From positions 1-26,113 of the forward strand of contig JBBSTY010000046.1 of assembly GCA_038235385.1 (NCBI GenBank): a DNA stretch of 26,113 nt. Direction: 5' to 3'. Shown here one piece after another: positions 1 to 7,604 of the stretch. Position numbers and translations under genes: made by a program. The DNA is from JBBSTY01 sp038235385 (GTDB lineage: Bacteria > Actinomycetota > Acidimicrobiia > Acidimicrobiales > Acidimicrobilacustridaceae). The notes beneath the pieces are model-generated. The model made no database searches. It was not told where the DNA came from and saw only the letters and a program-made list of their open reading frames with translations. Position 1 is the stretch's first letter. Each line of letters starts with the position of its first letter.

Positions 1-459
1 CACGATCTCGAAGCTGGCCAACTTCTGGTCGCAGAAGTCCTCCACCTCGTGGCGGAGTCGTCGCGCTTCGGCTTCGGCCGTGTCGAGGATCTGGTACGCC
101 CGCTGTTCGGATGCCTTCACCACCTCGGTGCGCTGCACCATCCGCTCGGCCCGGTCGCGTGCCTGCTCGAGGATCTCGTCGCCCTCGTGCTGCATCCGGG
201 CGAGGAACTCCTCGCGCTCCTTCAGCAGCCACCGAGCAGCCTTGAGCTCCTCGGGGAACCGGACGATGGCCTCGTCGAGAAGGTCGAGCGCCTCCTCGCG
301 GGAGATGCGCGGCGTCGACGACAACGGGACGTTCGGCGCGCTGTCGATCATGTCCCGGAGACGTTCGAGCAGCAGTTCGGTGTCCTGCGAGTGGTACTGC
401 GACGGGGCGATCGGCGCCTCGAAGTAGTCCTCGTCGAGCTCGGACTCGAAGTCAGTCAT
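1..459 (-). CDS. SepIVA/DivIVA-like coiled-coil protein (3' part outside window)
   Basis: The visible 153 codons run from ATG at 459 to the left edge with no stop, so the C-terminus is missing. An acidic N-terminus (about residues 1-40) is followed by a segment rich in Leu, Glu and Arg (about 55-150) with heptad-like spacing, read as a coiled coil. The tail, with TEVVKASEQRAYQ, DTAEAEARRLR and DQKLASFE, resembles the end of mycobacterial SepIVA, a septum-associated DivIVA-like cell-division protein; this likeness is from memory of the family. The start lies inside the end of coaD (8-base overlap), so the two are probably translationally coupled. In other actinobacteria a coiled-coil gene of this kind sits beside a DUF177 protein and rpmF, which would be expected just past the left edge. 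A general DivIVA-like role in septum or envelope growth is inferred. The alternative name 'ATP synthase F0 subunit B-like', often given to such coiled coils, is less likely. Confidence 0.75.
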   Translation of the reverse strand, partial: MTDFESELDEDYFEAPIAPSQYHSQDTELLLERLRDMIDSAPNVPLSSTPRISREEALDLLDEAIVRFPEELKAARWLLKEREEFLARMQHEGDEILEQARDRAERMVQRTEVVKASEQRAYQILDTAEAEARRLRHEVEDFCDQKLASFEIV

Positions 460-934
460 GGGGGTACTTCTCCTCGAGCCTCTTGGCGACCGGCAGCGGC
501 ACCATGGCAGACACGTCGCCTCCGAACCGGGTGATCTCCCGGATGAGCTTCGATGCCAGGAACGAGTTCCCCGAAGCCGATGGGATGAAGATGGTGTCGA
601 CGCCGGAGATCTTGTGGTTCATCTGCGCCATCTGCAGTTCGCTCTCGAAGTCCGAGACCGCACGCAACCCCTTGACGATGAAGTCGGAGCCGTGTTCCTT
701 GGCCAGGTCCACCACCAGGCTGGAGAACATGGTGACCTCGACGTTGTCGAGGTGCGCCACCGACTCCTCGAGCATCTCCTGGCGTTCCTCGAGGCTGAAG
801 AGCGGCTCACCCTTCTGCGGGTTGCGCATCGCGGCGACGACCACGCTCTCGAACAGCCGCGACGCGGTCTCGATGATCTCGAGATGACCGTTGTGGATCG
901 GGTCGAACGATCCTGGGTACAAGACAGATGCCAC
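452..934 (-). CDS. coaD: Phosphopantetheine adenylyltransferase (CoaD)
   Basis: CoaD catalyses the penultimate step of coenzyme A synthesis: ATP plus 4'-phosphopantetheine gives dephospho-CoA and pyrophosphate, in the cytoplasm. The protein is 160 aa, the usual family length. The nucleotidyltransferase signature YPGSFDPIHNGH lies at residues 6-17 with the (H/T)xGH motif HNGH at 14-17. The C-terminal nucleotide-binding region (IPSASGNSFLASK, then FGGDVSAMVP) is also present. I chose GTG at 934 because GGAG at 940-943 is a correctly spaced ribosome-binding site and it gives the family N-terminus MASVLYPG; the open frame continues upstream but is not coding-like. It follows rsmD by 23 bases and overlaps the SepIVA-like gene by 8, so the three form one minus-strand unit. 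The call is secure. Confidence 0.97.
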   Translation of the reverse strand: MASVLYPGSFDPIHNGHLEIIETASRLFESVVVAAMRNPQKGEPLFSLEERQEMLEESVAHLDNVEVTMFSSLVVDLAKEHGSDFIVKGLRAVSDFESELQMAQMNHKISGVDTIFIPSASGNSFLASKLIREITRFGGDVSAMVPLPVAKRLEEKYPHD

Positions 935-957
935 GACTACTCCGGAGGAATGGGGGC

Positions 958-1485
958 TCAGAACGGCGTTCGGGCGATGGCGACGAGCGTACTGCCGTAC
1001 CCCTTTGCTCGGACAACTTCCCAGTCCTGGGGCAGACCGATGGACCGATCGCTCTCGATCACGACGATGGCGGCCCGGAGCGAGGCGAGCAGCCCCGTCC
1101 ACCCGTGGTAGTCGTACGGCGGGTCCACCAGCGCGAGGTCATACGGCTCGACTCGGGGGTCGGTGGCCAGGAACCGTTCGGCGGTGTCCGCGACGACCGT
1201 CGAGCGGTCCGTGAGCTCGACCGCCCGGAGGTTCTGCTCGATGACCGCTCGGACGCGCGGGTCGTGTTCGACGAAGGTGGCGTGGGCTGCACCGCGCGAC
1301 AACGCCTCGATCCCGAGCGCGCCCGAACCGGCGAAGAGGTCGAGCACCGCGGCGTCGTGCACGGCATCGAGGCTGGCGAGCGAGTTGAACACCGCCTCAC
1401 GCACCCGATCGGTGGTGGGACGCACGGATCGGCCGTCGGGTGCGACCAGGCGGCGACCTCTCGAACTGCCGGCCACGACGCGCAC
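958..1485 (-). CDS. rsmD: 16S rRNA (guanine-N2)-methyltransferase RsmD
   Basis: RsmD methylates G966 (E. coli numbering) of 16S rRNA on the small subunit, using S-adenosylmethionine. The 175-aa protein begins VRVVAGSSRGRRL, the typical family start. It then shows the SAM-binding motif LDLFAGSGALGIEAL, the acidic EHDPR motif and the catalytic DPPY motif (LVDPPYDYH). GTG at 1485 is chosen over GTG at 1515 because it matches the family N-terminus. A TAnnnT hexamer (TACTGT, 1493-1498) also ends exactly 7 bases upstream of 1485, which suggests a leaderless transcript; no Shine-Dalgarno is seen. The gene is divergent from the 61-aa protein at 1570 and leads into coaD, a conserved pairing in actinobacteria. 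Confidence 0.93.
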   Translation of the reverse strand: MRVVAGSSRGRRLVAPDGRSVRPTTDRVREAVFNSLASLDAVHDAAVLDLFAGSGALGIEALSRGAAHATFVEHDPRVRAVIEQNLRAVELTDRSTVVADTAERFLATDPRVEPYDLALVDPPYDYHGWTGLLASLRAAIVVIESDRSIGLPQDWEVVRAKGYGSTLVAIARTPF

Positions 1486-1492
1486 CGGTCGG

Positions 1493-1498
1493 ACAGTA
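1493..1498 (-). promoter_or_regulatory. -10 hexamer for leaderless rsmD
   Basis: TACTGT on the minus strand ends 7 bases before GTG at 1485, placing the predicted transcription start at the start codon. No convincing -35 element or Shine-Dalgarno is visible. Confidence 0.5.
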
Positions 1499-1557
1499 CT
1501 CGGGGTGGTCCCCACGCCCGCGCGCCATCCACCCCGGCTCCGGCTCGCGCACAGCGA

Positions 1558-1563
1558 TAGCGT
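1558..1563 (+). promoter_or_regulatory. -10 hexamer for leaderless small zinc-ribbon gene
   Basis: TAGCGT is followed by six bases and then GTG at 1570. There is no Shine-Dalgarno, so the mRNA would begin at or near the start codon. Confidence 0.5.
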
Positions 1564-1569
1564 GGCGCC

Positions 1570-1755
1570 GTGCTCCGAGTCGTCGAGATCATCACGTGCG
1601 TGGATTGCGGCGGTCGCGCCCACCGGCTCTCCTACGAACCCCACGAGGGGTGGGAGCCGGGAGACGTCGTCGCCTACCGCTGCGAGGACTGCATGGACCG
1701 CTGGGACATCGTCCTCGAGGACGACGACGAGGCCGCGGCCGAGGAGACCTGGTGA
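1570..1755 (+). CDS. Small zinc-ribbon-like protein, 61 aa
   Basis: This is a 61-aa protein starting at GTG 1570. It has two CxxC knuckles, CVDC near residue 10 and CEDC near residue 38, about 25 residues apart, the usual geometry of a single zinc ribbon. The C-terminus is strongly acidic (EDDDEAAAEE). Nothing else identifies a function; small zinc ribbons serve as nucleic-acid- or protein-binding modules. The start is supported by TAGCGT six bases upstream (leaderless pattern) and by good actinobacterial codon use. It is divergent from rsmD and followed by a 74-base gap before the septum-formation-domain gene, which has its own -10-like hexamer. I do not recognise a named family. Confidence 0.75.
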   Translation: MLRVVEIITCVDCGGRAHRLSYEPHEGWEPGDVVAYRCEDCMDRWDIVLEDDDEAAAEETW

Positions 1756-1817
1756 GGGCCCGGGTGGTCCTGGCGCTCCCACGCCGCTGGGCACCGGTCA
1801 CCGACGGACCGCACCGG

Positions 1818-1823
1818 TAGGCT
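1818..1823 (+). promoter_or_regulatory. -10 hexamer for leaderless septum-formation-domain gene
   Basis: TAGGCT is followed by exactly six bases and ATG at 1830, with no Shine-Dalgarno in between. Confidence 0.5.
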
Positions 1824-1829
1824 CGGCCG

Positions 1830-2819
1830 ATGCAGGTGTTCGAGCTGGCGGACGAGTTCAACCTCACCTCCGTCGAGGCGGCCGAGATCTGCGTCGCCGC
1901 CGGCGTCGTGGACGCCACGGCGGCGACCGACCTCACCGATGCCCAGGTGGCGCGCTGGCGCACGCTCGCCGCCGCACGCGCCGACTGGCTGGCCCGCGAG
2001 GCCCGCGCTCCGGTGGGTGTCGCCTCGAGCGAGTTCGGCCCTCTTCCCGCTGCGCCGTGGGAGACACCCTCAGCCGATGACGACACCGCCGCATCGGTCC
2101 CGCCCTGGGCCGATCCCCAGAGATCGACCACCGTGCACGCGCCGCCGGCGGTCGACACCCGGCCGCCACCGCTGAGCCCGTATGCACCTGCCGCCCTGGC
2201 GCTCTCGGTCATCTCGCTGATCATCCCGTTCGTCGTCGGCATCGGCGCGCTGGCCCTCGGGTGGTACGCCAAGGACCGCATCGACCGGTCCGAGGGGCAG
2301 GTGCGCGGCCGGAGCCTGGCCACCGCGGCGCAGGTGGTCGCGGCGATCGGGATCGTGGGGTGGACCCTGCTCCTGGTGGCCAGCATCTACCAGGATGCCC
2401 GAAGCAGCAGAACCGACGACGGCCAGGTCGAGACCGGGCTGATCGGGTGGGACGAGATCGGTGTCGGCCGGTGCGTCCGCATCCCCCGCGCCGATCTCGC
2501 GGTCGAGAACTGGATGAGCCTCGACTGCGCCGAACCGCACGAGGCCGAGGTCTACGCCACCGAACGGGTCGCACCCACCACGAACCCGAACGAGCCCTAC
2601 CCCGGACGCGCGTCGCTCGTCCCGGGTGCGACACGGCTCTGCGAGGAGCGGTTCGCGGCGTACATCGGCGAGCCGTACGCCGCATCCGATCTGCGGATCG
2701 CGGTCTACTTCCCCACGCCGTCGAACTGGGACGCCTCCGGCGACCGCACGATCGGCTGCATCGTGTTCCGCGACGACTACGCGCTCATCGACTCCACGCT
2801 GGCCGGGTCCGGCACCTGA
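1830..2819 (+). CDS. Membrane protein: IF2_N-like + DUF4190 + septum-formation domain
   Basis: The 329-aa protein has three recognisable parts. Residues 1-48 (VFELADEFNLTSVEAAEIC and following) look like the small N-terminal domain of translation initiation factor IF-2. Residues 49-115 are a Pro/Ala/Asp-rich linker. Residues 118-187 hold two hydrophobic helices (about 119-146 and 165-187) separated by a charged GWYAKDRIDRSEGQ loop, the pattern of DUF4190. Residues 203-329 match the 'septum formation' domain of actinobacteria: VGRCVRI, LDCAEPHEAEVYA, YPG, CEERFAAYIG, and YFPTPSNWDASGDRTIGC. Cysteines at 215, 233, 271 and 310 could form two disulfides in an extracytoplasmic domain. A two-helix hairpin alone would leave both ends on the same side, so the topology is unsettled. 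A role at the envelope or septum is inferred. The start is supported by TAGGCT six bases upstream. Confidence 0.82.
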   Translation: MQVFELADEFNLTSVEAAEICVAAGVVDATAATDLTDAQVARWRTLAAARADWLAREARAPVGVASSEFGPLPAAPWETPSADDDTAASVPPWADPQRSTTVHAPPAVDTRPPPLSPYAPAALALSVISLIIPFVVGIGALALGWYAKDRIDRSEGQVRGRSLATAAQVVAAIGIVGWTLLLVASIYQDARSSRTDDGQVETGLIGWDEIGVGRCVRIPRADLAVENWMSLDCAEPHEAEVYATERVAPTTNPNEPYPGRASLVPGATRLCEERFAAYIGEPYAASDLRIAVYFPTPSNWDASGDRTIGCIVFRDDYALIDSTLAGSGT

Positions 2820-2844
2820 TCGACCACCGGCGGACCACCGCCGG

Positions 2845-3138
2845 TCACAGTCCGGCCTGGGCGCGCAACTCGGCCCACCGCCTCCCGCGACGCGCCACGG
2901 CCACGACGTAGGCGGCCCCCGCAACCCCCAGCAGCGCGCCGACGATCAGGTTCCACACCACGGCAGCCACCACCCCCGCCACGAACACGGCGGCGCCCAT
3001 CGAGGCGTCGACGATCAGCACCGTCCTCCAGTTCGACGCGAACGTGGCGGGGTGGGCCGAACCGGTGCCGCCCTCGGCGCCCGAGGTGGCGCCCCCGTCC
3101 TCGGTTTCATCACCGTCGTGACGGTCGCGATCGGTCAT
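2845..3138 (-). CDS. Small two-helix membrane protein, 97 aa
   Basis: ATG at 3138 opens a 97-aa frame. The N-terminus is acidic and Gly-rich (about residues 1-33). Two hydrophobic segments follow (about 40-62 and 63-82), and the tail is basic (ARRGRRWAELRAQAGL). The overall shape resembles the small ATP-synthase-I-like or DUF-type membrane proteins of actinobacteria, but I cannot assign a family. It lies 118 bases downstream of recG on the same strand and could be read from the recG transcript. No good Shine-Dalgarno or -10 hexamer is evident before its start. It converges with the septum-formation-domain gene. Confidence 0.62.
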   Translation of the reverse strand: MTDRDRHDGDETEDGGATSGAEGGTGSAHPATFASNWRTVLIVDASMGAAVFVAGVVAAVVWNLIVGALLGVAGAAYVVAVARRGRRWAELRAQAGL

Positions 3139-3221
3139 GACGGGGGCCGACCCACCGAGCCGGACCCGAGACCCGGTTCGAGACGGTGCACGCCGACGAG
3201 GACCCGACCCCGAACGCGGGA

Positions 3222-3236
3222 CACCGGCTCCCGGTG
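3222..3236 (-). terminator. Short GC hairpin after recG
   Basis: CACCGG, a 3-base loop and CCGGTG form a perfect 6-bp hairpin about 20 bases past the recG stop. There is no T-run, so it is at best a weak terminator or a processing hairpin. Confidence 0.3.
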
Positions 3237-3256
3237 CTCCCGGTCGGCTGCTCCCA

Positions 3257-5416
3257 TCATGATTTGAGGAGGAACTCGGTGGCGTCCTCGTCGGCCAGCA
3301 CGACGTCGAGCTCGTCGGCCAGCGCCGGGAACGCCCCGAGGGCCGGGTCGTCGCCGACGAGGTCGAAGGCCACCTCCCTGGCGCGCACCACCCACTCGCG
3401 GTCGCGCCGCAACGACGCCAGCTTGAGGTCGTTCACCCCCTTCTGCCGCTCGCCCATGATGGTTCCCTCGCCGCGGATGTCGAGGTCGACCTCGGCGAGC
3501 TCGAACCCATCGGTGGTGCGCACCATCGCCTGCAGGCGCTCCTCGCCGTCCGGGGTCGTCGCCGTGCCGACGAGGAAGCACGTCGATGCCTCGGCGCCCC
3601 GACCGACCCGACCCCGGAGCTGGTGCAGCTGCGCGATGCCGAAGCGGTCGGCGTCGAGGATCACCATGACGGTGGCGTTCGGGACGTCGACGCCCACCTC
3701 GATGACGGTGGTGGCGACGAGCACGTCGAGATCGCCGGCGCGGAACGCGGCCATGGTGGCCTCCTTGTCGGCCGACGGCATGCGACCGTGGAGCAGGCCG
3801 ACGCGGAGCCCGGCCAGCTCCCCGTCGACGCCCGTCAGCACGGCGAAGGTCTCCTCCGCCGAGGCCACCTCGAGCTTCTCGGACTCGTCGATGAGCGGGC
3901 ACACCACATAGGCCTGGCGTCGGGCCCGAACCTCGGACCGCACGGCGGCCCAGACCTCCGGGTCACCCGCGTCGCCCGACAACGGCTCCGCCGGCACCCA
4001 GATCGTCGAGATCGGGGTCCGGCCCGGCGGGAGCTCGTCGAGGATCGAGACGTCGAGGTCGCCGTAGACGGTCATGGCCGCCGTGCGCGGGATCGGCGTC
4101 GCCGTCATCACGAGCACATCGGGCACCTCGTCGCCCGCGTTCTTGGCCCGCAGCGCAGCGCGCTGCTCGACGCCGAAGCGGTGCTGCTCGTCGATCACCA
4201 CCACGCCCAACGAGGCGAACTCGATCCCGTCCTGGATGAGGGCGTGCGTGCCGATGACGAGATCGACCGAACCGGCGGACAACCCCGCGAGGATCCGCCG
4301 ACGATCCGCGGCGGTCGTGCGGTTGGTCAGGAGCTCGATGCGCAGCTCGCGCTCGAGACCTGCGCTCGCGAACAGGTCGTCGCCGCCGTCCGACGGCACG
4401 GTCAGACCGGTGAGCTGGGCACGGACGCCGAGGGCATGTTGCTCGGCGAGCACCTCGGTGGGTGCCATCAGCGCACCCTGGTGACCACCCTGGACGGCCA
4501 CGAGCAGCGCGCTGACCGCGACGACCGTCTTCCCGGCCCCGACGTCGCCCTGCAGGAGGCGGTGCATCGGGTGCGGGCCGGCGAGATCGGCCTCGATCTC
4601 GCCGATGGTCCGGGCCTGCGCGCCGGTCAGGGGGAACGGGAGGCCGGCGTGGTAGCGCGCCACCAGGGACCCGTCGACCTCGTGGCGCATGCCCTTGGCG
4701 GTCGCCTCCAGCACGCGCTTCTTCTGCACCAACCGGACCTGGACCCGAAGCAGCTCGTCGAACACCAGACGCCGGCGGGCCCGTTGGGCATCGGCCATGG
4801 TCTCGGGGAGGTGGATGTCGTGGAACGCCGTGGTCCGGTCGATGAGGTTGTGGGCCCGACGGACGGAATCGGGGACCGGGTCGGTGAAGTCGCGGGCCCG
4901 GCGGAGGACCTCGGCCATGATGCGGGCGATGTCTCCCGACATCACCCCGGCCTTCTCCGACTGCGGGTAGATGGGCACGATCACCCCGGTCTTGTCGCCG
5001 ATGAGATCGACGACCGGGTTGGTCATCTGGCGCTGTCCACGGAAGTCCTCGACCTTCCCGAAGAGCACGACCTCGGTACCCGGCGGGAGCTGTCGCTCGC
5101 GGAACGGTTGGTTGAAGAACGACACCTTGAGCGACCCGCTCTCGTCCGCGACGTCGGCGATGACCATCGGCCGCCGGTTCCGCGTCGACTGCTTGCGCAC
5201 GCTCCGGACCCGCACCAGCACCATCGCCTCGTCTCCCGGGCGGAGGTCGCGCACGCGCGCCTCCTTCGTGCGATCGAGGTAGCGACGGGGATAGAACGTG
5301 AGGACGTCGAGCACGGTGCGGAGCCCGACCTTGTCGAACGCCTTGGCGCGCGCCTCGCCGACCCCCTTGAGGTCGGTGACCGGCCGGGCCGCCAGTTGAT
5401 CGAGGCTGACGCTCAT
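3257..5416 (-). CDS. recG: ATP-dependent DNA helicase RecG
   Basis: RecG is a monomeric superfamily-2 helicase that remodels stalled replication forks and branch-migrates Holliday junctions. The protein is 719 aa, within the usual range. An N-terminal wedge/OB region (about 1-150; FYPRRYLDR at 41-49) precedes the helicase core. Visible motifs are Walker A GDVGAGKT at 290-297, APTEVLAEQH at 318-327, the DEQH box at 409-412, MTATPIPRT at 437-445, ATTVIEVGVDVP at 568-579 and motif VI QLRGRVGRG at 599-607. The N-terminal LKGVGEARAKAF at 15-26 is a helix-hairpin-helix-like element. ATG at 5416 lies 54 bases past the fakA-like stop. A TACGGT hexamer nine bases upstream hints at its own almost leaderless promoter. 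The recG/rsmD/coaD neighbourhood is typical for the phylum. Confidence 0.97.
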   Translation of the reverse strand: MSVSLDQLAARPVTDLKGVGEARAKAFDKVGLRTVLDVLTFYPRRYLDRTKEARVRDLRPGDEAMVLVRVRSVRKQSTRNRRPMVIADVADESGSLKVSFFNQPFRERQLPPGTEVVLFGKVEDFRGQRQMTNPVVDLIGDKTGVIVPIYPQSEKAGVMSGDIARIMAEVLRRARDFTDPVPDSVRRAHNLIDRTTAFHDIHLPETMADAQRARRRLVFDELLRVQVRLVQKKRVLEATAKGMRHEVDGSLVARYHAGLPFPLTGAQARTIGEIEADLAGPHPMHRLLQGDVGAGKTVVAVSALLVAVQGGHQGALMAPTEVLAEQHALGVRAQLTGLTVPSDGGDDLFASAGLERELRIELLTNRTTAADRRRILAGLSAGSVDLVIGTHALIQDGIEFASLGVVVIDEQHRFGVEQRAALRAKNAGDEVPDVLVMTATPIPRTAAMTVYGDLDVSILDELPPGRTPISTIWVPAEPLSGDAGDPEVWAAVRSEVRARRQAYVVCPLIDESEKLEVASAEETFAVLTGVDGELAGLRVGLLHGRMPSADKEATMAAFRAGDLDVLVATTVIEVGVDVPNATVMVILDADRFGIAQLHQLRGRVGRGAEASTCFLVGTATTPDGEERLQAMVRTTDGFELAEVDLDIRGEGTIMGERQKGVNDLKLASLRRDREWVVRAREVAFDLVGDDPALGAFPALADELDVVLADEDATEFLLKS

Positions 5417-5425
5417 CGCCCGCCG

Positions 5426-5431
5426 ACCGTA
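5426..5431 (-). promoter_or_regulatory. -10-like hexamer before recG
   Basis: TACGGT on the minus strand ends nine bases before the recG ATG. The spacing is slightly longer than in the other leaderless-type genes here, and no -35 element is evident. Confidence 0.3.
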
Positions 5432-5470
5432 CCGCGACGACCTGGTGGCAGCACCGGCGCGACGCGCCCG

Positions 5471-7150
5471 CTACTCGATGCCGAACAGGTAGGGGTAGAG
5501 CGGTTGGCCACCGTGGTGGATCTCGGCACCCACGTCGGGACGGTGCTCCTGGATCCAGACCTCGATGTGGCGGGTGACCGCATCCGATGACCCCTCGCCT
5601 TCGATGATCGTGACCAACTCGTGGTGCTCGGTGAGGAGCTCGGACAGGAGGTGCTCGCAGGCGACGGCGAGGGTCGGTGCAACCGCACGGATGCCCTCAC
5701 CGCACAACCCGAGGAAGTCACCCTCGCGGATCGGCCCGACGGTGCAGCTCGAGTCGCGGACGGCCTGGGTGACCTCGCCGGCGACGACGTTGTCTGCCGC
5801 TCGGGCCATGGATGCCACGTTGTCGGCTCCATCGGCCTCGGGGTCGTAGGCGAGCAGCGACGCGAAGCCCTCGGCGACCCCCCGGGTGCGCACGACGTGG
5901 ACCGTCTTGGTGGTCTGGGCGCCGACCTGCTCGGCGACCGGGATGATGTTCTTGTTGTTCGGGAGGATCACCACCTGATCCGACGGTGCCGCCTCCACGG
6001 CCTCGAGGAGCTGAGCGGTGGACGGGTTCATGGTCTGGCCACCGGTCACGATGCCCTGCACGCCGAGCGAGTAGAAGATCCGACGGATGCCGTCGCCGGT
6101 GGCCACCGCGACCACCGCGGTCTCGACCGGCTCCCTCGATCGCTCGGGTTCCGGGGGGGTGGGCTCGGCGTCGCGGACCCACTGCTCCTCCTCGACCTCG
6201 TCGAGGAGGTCGGTGACCCGGATCTTCGTGGGTCGACCGATCTCGATGGCGGCTTCGATGGCGGCGCCGATGTCGTCGGTGTGGATGTGGCAGTTCCAGA
6301 TGCCGTCTCCGCCGACCACGACGATCGAGTCGCCGATGCCGGCCCACACGTCCTTGAAGGCGGCGATGGTGTCGTCGGGGGCTTCGAGGAAGTACATGAC
6401 CTCGTAGCGGAGATCGGCGATGTCGTGACCCTCGCCACCGTGCACGTGCTGCATGCGCGCGGTGAAGGCGGGGTCGATGAGGGGTTCGTCGGCGTCGTCG
6501 GCCTCGGGCACCGGCCGGCCGTCGGCGACGTGGAGCGCGACGTCGAGGAGCAGGAGGAGCCCGGTTCCGCCGGCGTCGACGACACCGGCCTCGGCCAGCA
6601 CGGGGAGGAGGTTCGGGGTGTCGGCCAGGGCCGCCGACCCCGCAGCTCGGGCGGCCTCGAGCACCGCGACGAGATCCGGGTCGGCCGCGGCGGCCACCGT
6701 GGCACCGGCTGCAGCCTCGCGGACGACCGTGAGGATCGTCCCCTCGACCGGGCGCATGACCGCGCCGTAGGCCGCCTCCGACGCCGAGGTCAGCGCCGTG
6801 GCCACGTCGGGTCCCGACACGCCCTCGCCCGCACCCTTGAACACGCTGCACACGCCCCGCAGGATCTGCGACAGGATCACGCCCGAGTTGCCTCGTGCGC
6901 CCATCAGCGAACCGTGCGCGATCGCCGCGCAGACCGCCTCGAGGTCGTCATCCACGCCGTCGAGCTCGGCGACCACCGATTCGAGCGTGAGCGCCATGTT
7001 CGTGCCCGTGTCGCCGTCGGGAACGGGGTACACGTTGAGGAGGTTGATCACCTTCTGGTGGGCGCGGAGCGCATCGCGGAACCCGACCACGAGCGATCGG
7101 AGGTCGGCAGCCGACAACGTTTCCGGGACAGACATGGTTCGGCCGGGCAT
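5471..7150 (-). CDS. DAK2-domain kinase, FakA/YloV-like
   Basis: The 559-aa protein has an N-terminal DAK2 (dihydroxyacetone-kinase L-type) domain with NVYPVPDGDTGTNM at 39-52, whose aspartates bind Mg-ATP. It also has the nucleotide-loop segment GARGNSGVILSQILRG at 84-99. A middle domain and a C-terminal DAK1-2-type domain follow (ILPNNKNIIPVAEQ, RTRGVAEGFASLLAYDP, and the end of the protein). This is the layout of FakA, which phosphorylates fatty acids held by a FakB/DegV partner; no FakB gene is visible here, so the substrate is inferred. ATG at 7135 is an alternative start, giving MSVPETLS; neither start has a clear Shine-Dalgarno. A gene of this type next to recG and rpmB is a common actinobacterial arrangement. 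Confidence 0.9.
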   Translation of the reverse strand: MPGRTMSVPETLSAADLRSLVVGFRDALRAHQKVINLLNVYPVPDGDTGTNMALTLESVVAELDGVDDDLEAVCAAIAHGSLMGARGNSGVILSQILRGVCSVFKGAGEGVSGPDVATALTSASEAAYGAVMRPVEGTILTVVREAAAGATVAAAADPDLVAVLEAARAAGSAALADTPNLLPVLAEAGVVDAGGTGLLLLLDVALHVADGRPVPEADDADEPLIDPAFTARMQHVHGGEGHDIADLRYEVMYFLEAPDDTIAAFKDVWAGIGDSIVVVGGDGIWNCHIHTDDIGAAIEAAIEIGRPTKIRVTDLLDEVEEEQWVRDAEPTPPEPERSREPVETAVVAVATGDGIRRIFYSLGVQGIVTGGQTMNPSTAQLLEAVEAAPSDQVVILPNNKNIIPVAEQVGAQTTKTVHVVRTRGVAEGFASLLAYDPEADGADNVASMARAADNVVAGEVTQAVRDSSCTVGPIREGDFLGLCGEGIRAVAPTLAVACEHLLSELLTEHHELVTIIEGEGSSDAVTRHIEVWIQEHRPDVGAEIHHGGQPLYPYLFGIE

Positions 7151-7200
7151 CCAGGGATCGGCGATCGCCGCGCAGGCGGCATCGGTGGGCAGGTGGGCGC

Positions 7201-7206
7201 ATCGTA
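7201..7206 (-). promoter_or_regulatory. -10-like hexamer upstream of the fakA-like gene
   Basis: TACGAT on the minus strand lies about 50 bases before ATG 7150, in the divergent gap shared with rpmB. There is no clear -35 element. Confidence 0.3.
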
Positions 7207-7286
7207 GTGATCGCGGTGGGCCCGGTCAGACTCGTCGGGTCGCGCCGCCGTCGGAGGAGCCGGGTCCCGACGGTGCGCCCGTCGCT

Positions 7287-7315
7287 TTGGCATTCGGCGG
7301 GGACCCCACTAGCAT
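7287..7315 (+). promoter_or_regulatory. Sigma-70-type promoter of rpmB
   Basis: TTGGCA (7287-7292) and TAGCAT (7310-7315) are separated by exactly 17 bases. The -35 matches TTGACA at five of six positions and the -10 keeps the key TAxxAT bases. The predicted start near 7322 gives a 5' UTR of about 33 bases. This is the best-formed promoter in the window, as expected for a ribosomal-protein gene. Confidence 0.75.
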
Positions 7316-7354
7316 CGTCATCCGTCCTGTTTCCTGGTCCCGAGGTCCCGTGTT

Positions 7355-7582
7355 ATGGCAGCCGTGTGCGAGATGTGTGGCAAGAAGCCGTCGTTCGGCA
7401 TGAACGTGAGCCACTCCCACCGACGCACCAAGCGTCGCTGGAACCCCAACATCCAAAAGGTCCGGGCCGTCGTCAACGGCACCCACAAGCGCGTGCACGT
7501 GTGCACCTCGTGCATCAAGGCGGGGCGCATCACCAAGATCTCCCACGTCAAGGCCGACCGGGCCGCCCCGACCGCCAGCTGA
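7355..7582 (+). CDS. rpmB: Large ribosomal subunit protein bL28, zinc-binding form
   Basis: The 75-aa protein matches bL28: MAAVCEMCGKKPSFGMNVSHSH at the start, then the RRTKRRWNPNIQKVRA core. Cysteines at 5, 8, 50 and 53 form two CxxC pairs, so this is the zinc-ribbon (C+) version rather than a zinc-independent paralogue. The ATG at 7355 has GAGG at 7342-7345 as a ribosome-binding site and a strong promoter 40 bases upstream. It is divergent from the fakA-like gene and followed after 22 bases by a small OB-fold-like gene that probably shares its transcript. The protein binds 23S rRNA in the large subunit. Confidence 0.97.
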   Translation: MAAVCEMCGKKPSFGMNVSHSHRRTKRRWNPNIQKVRAVVNGTHKRVHVCTSCIKAGRITKISHVKADRAAPTAS

Positions 7583-7604
7583 CCGCCGAACCCCAGGAGC
7601 CGTC

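Noticed and set aside
935..1102. Upstream extension of coaD
   Set aside because: The family N-terminus MASVLYPGSFDP begins at GTG 934 with a good ribosome-binding site; the upstream part overlaps the end of rsmD.
3623..5590. 655-codon plus-strand open frame
   Set aside because: It lies opposite recG, which has every helicase motif. Long antisense frames are expected at this GC content, and the product is low-complexity and Arg/Gly/His/Asp-rich.
5621..7207. 528-codon plus-strand open frame
   Set aside because: Antisense shadow of the fakA-like gene with no domain.
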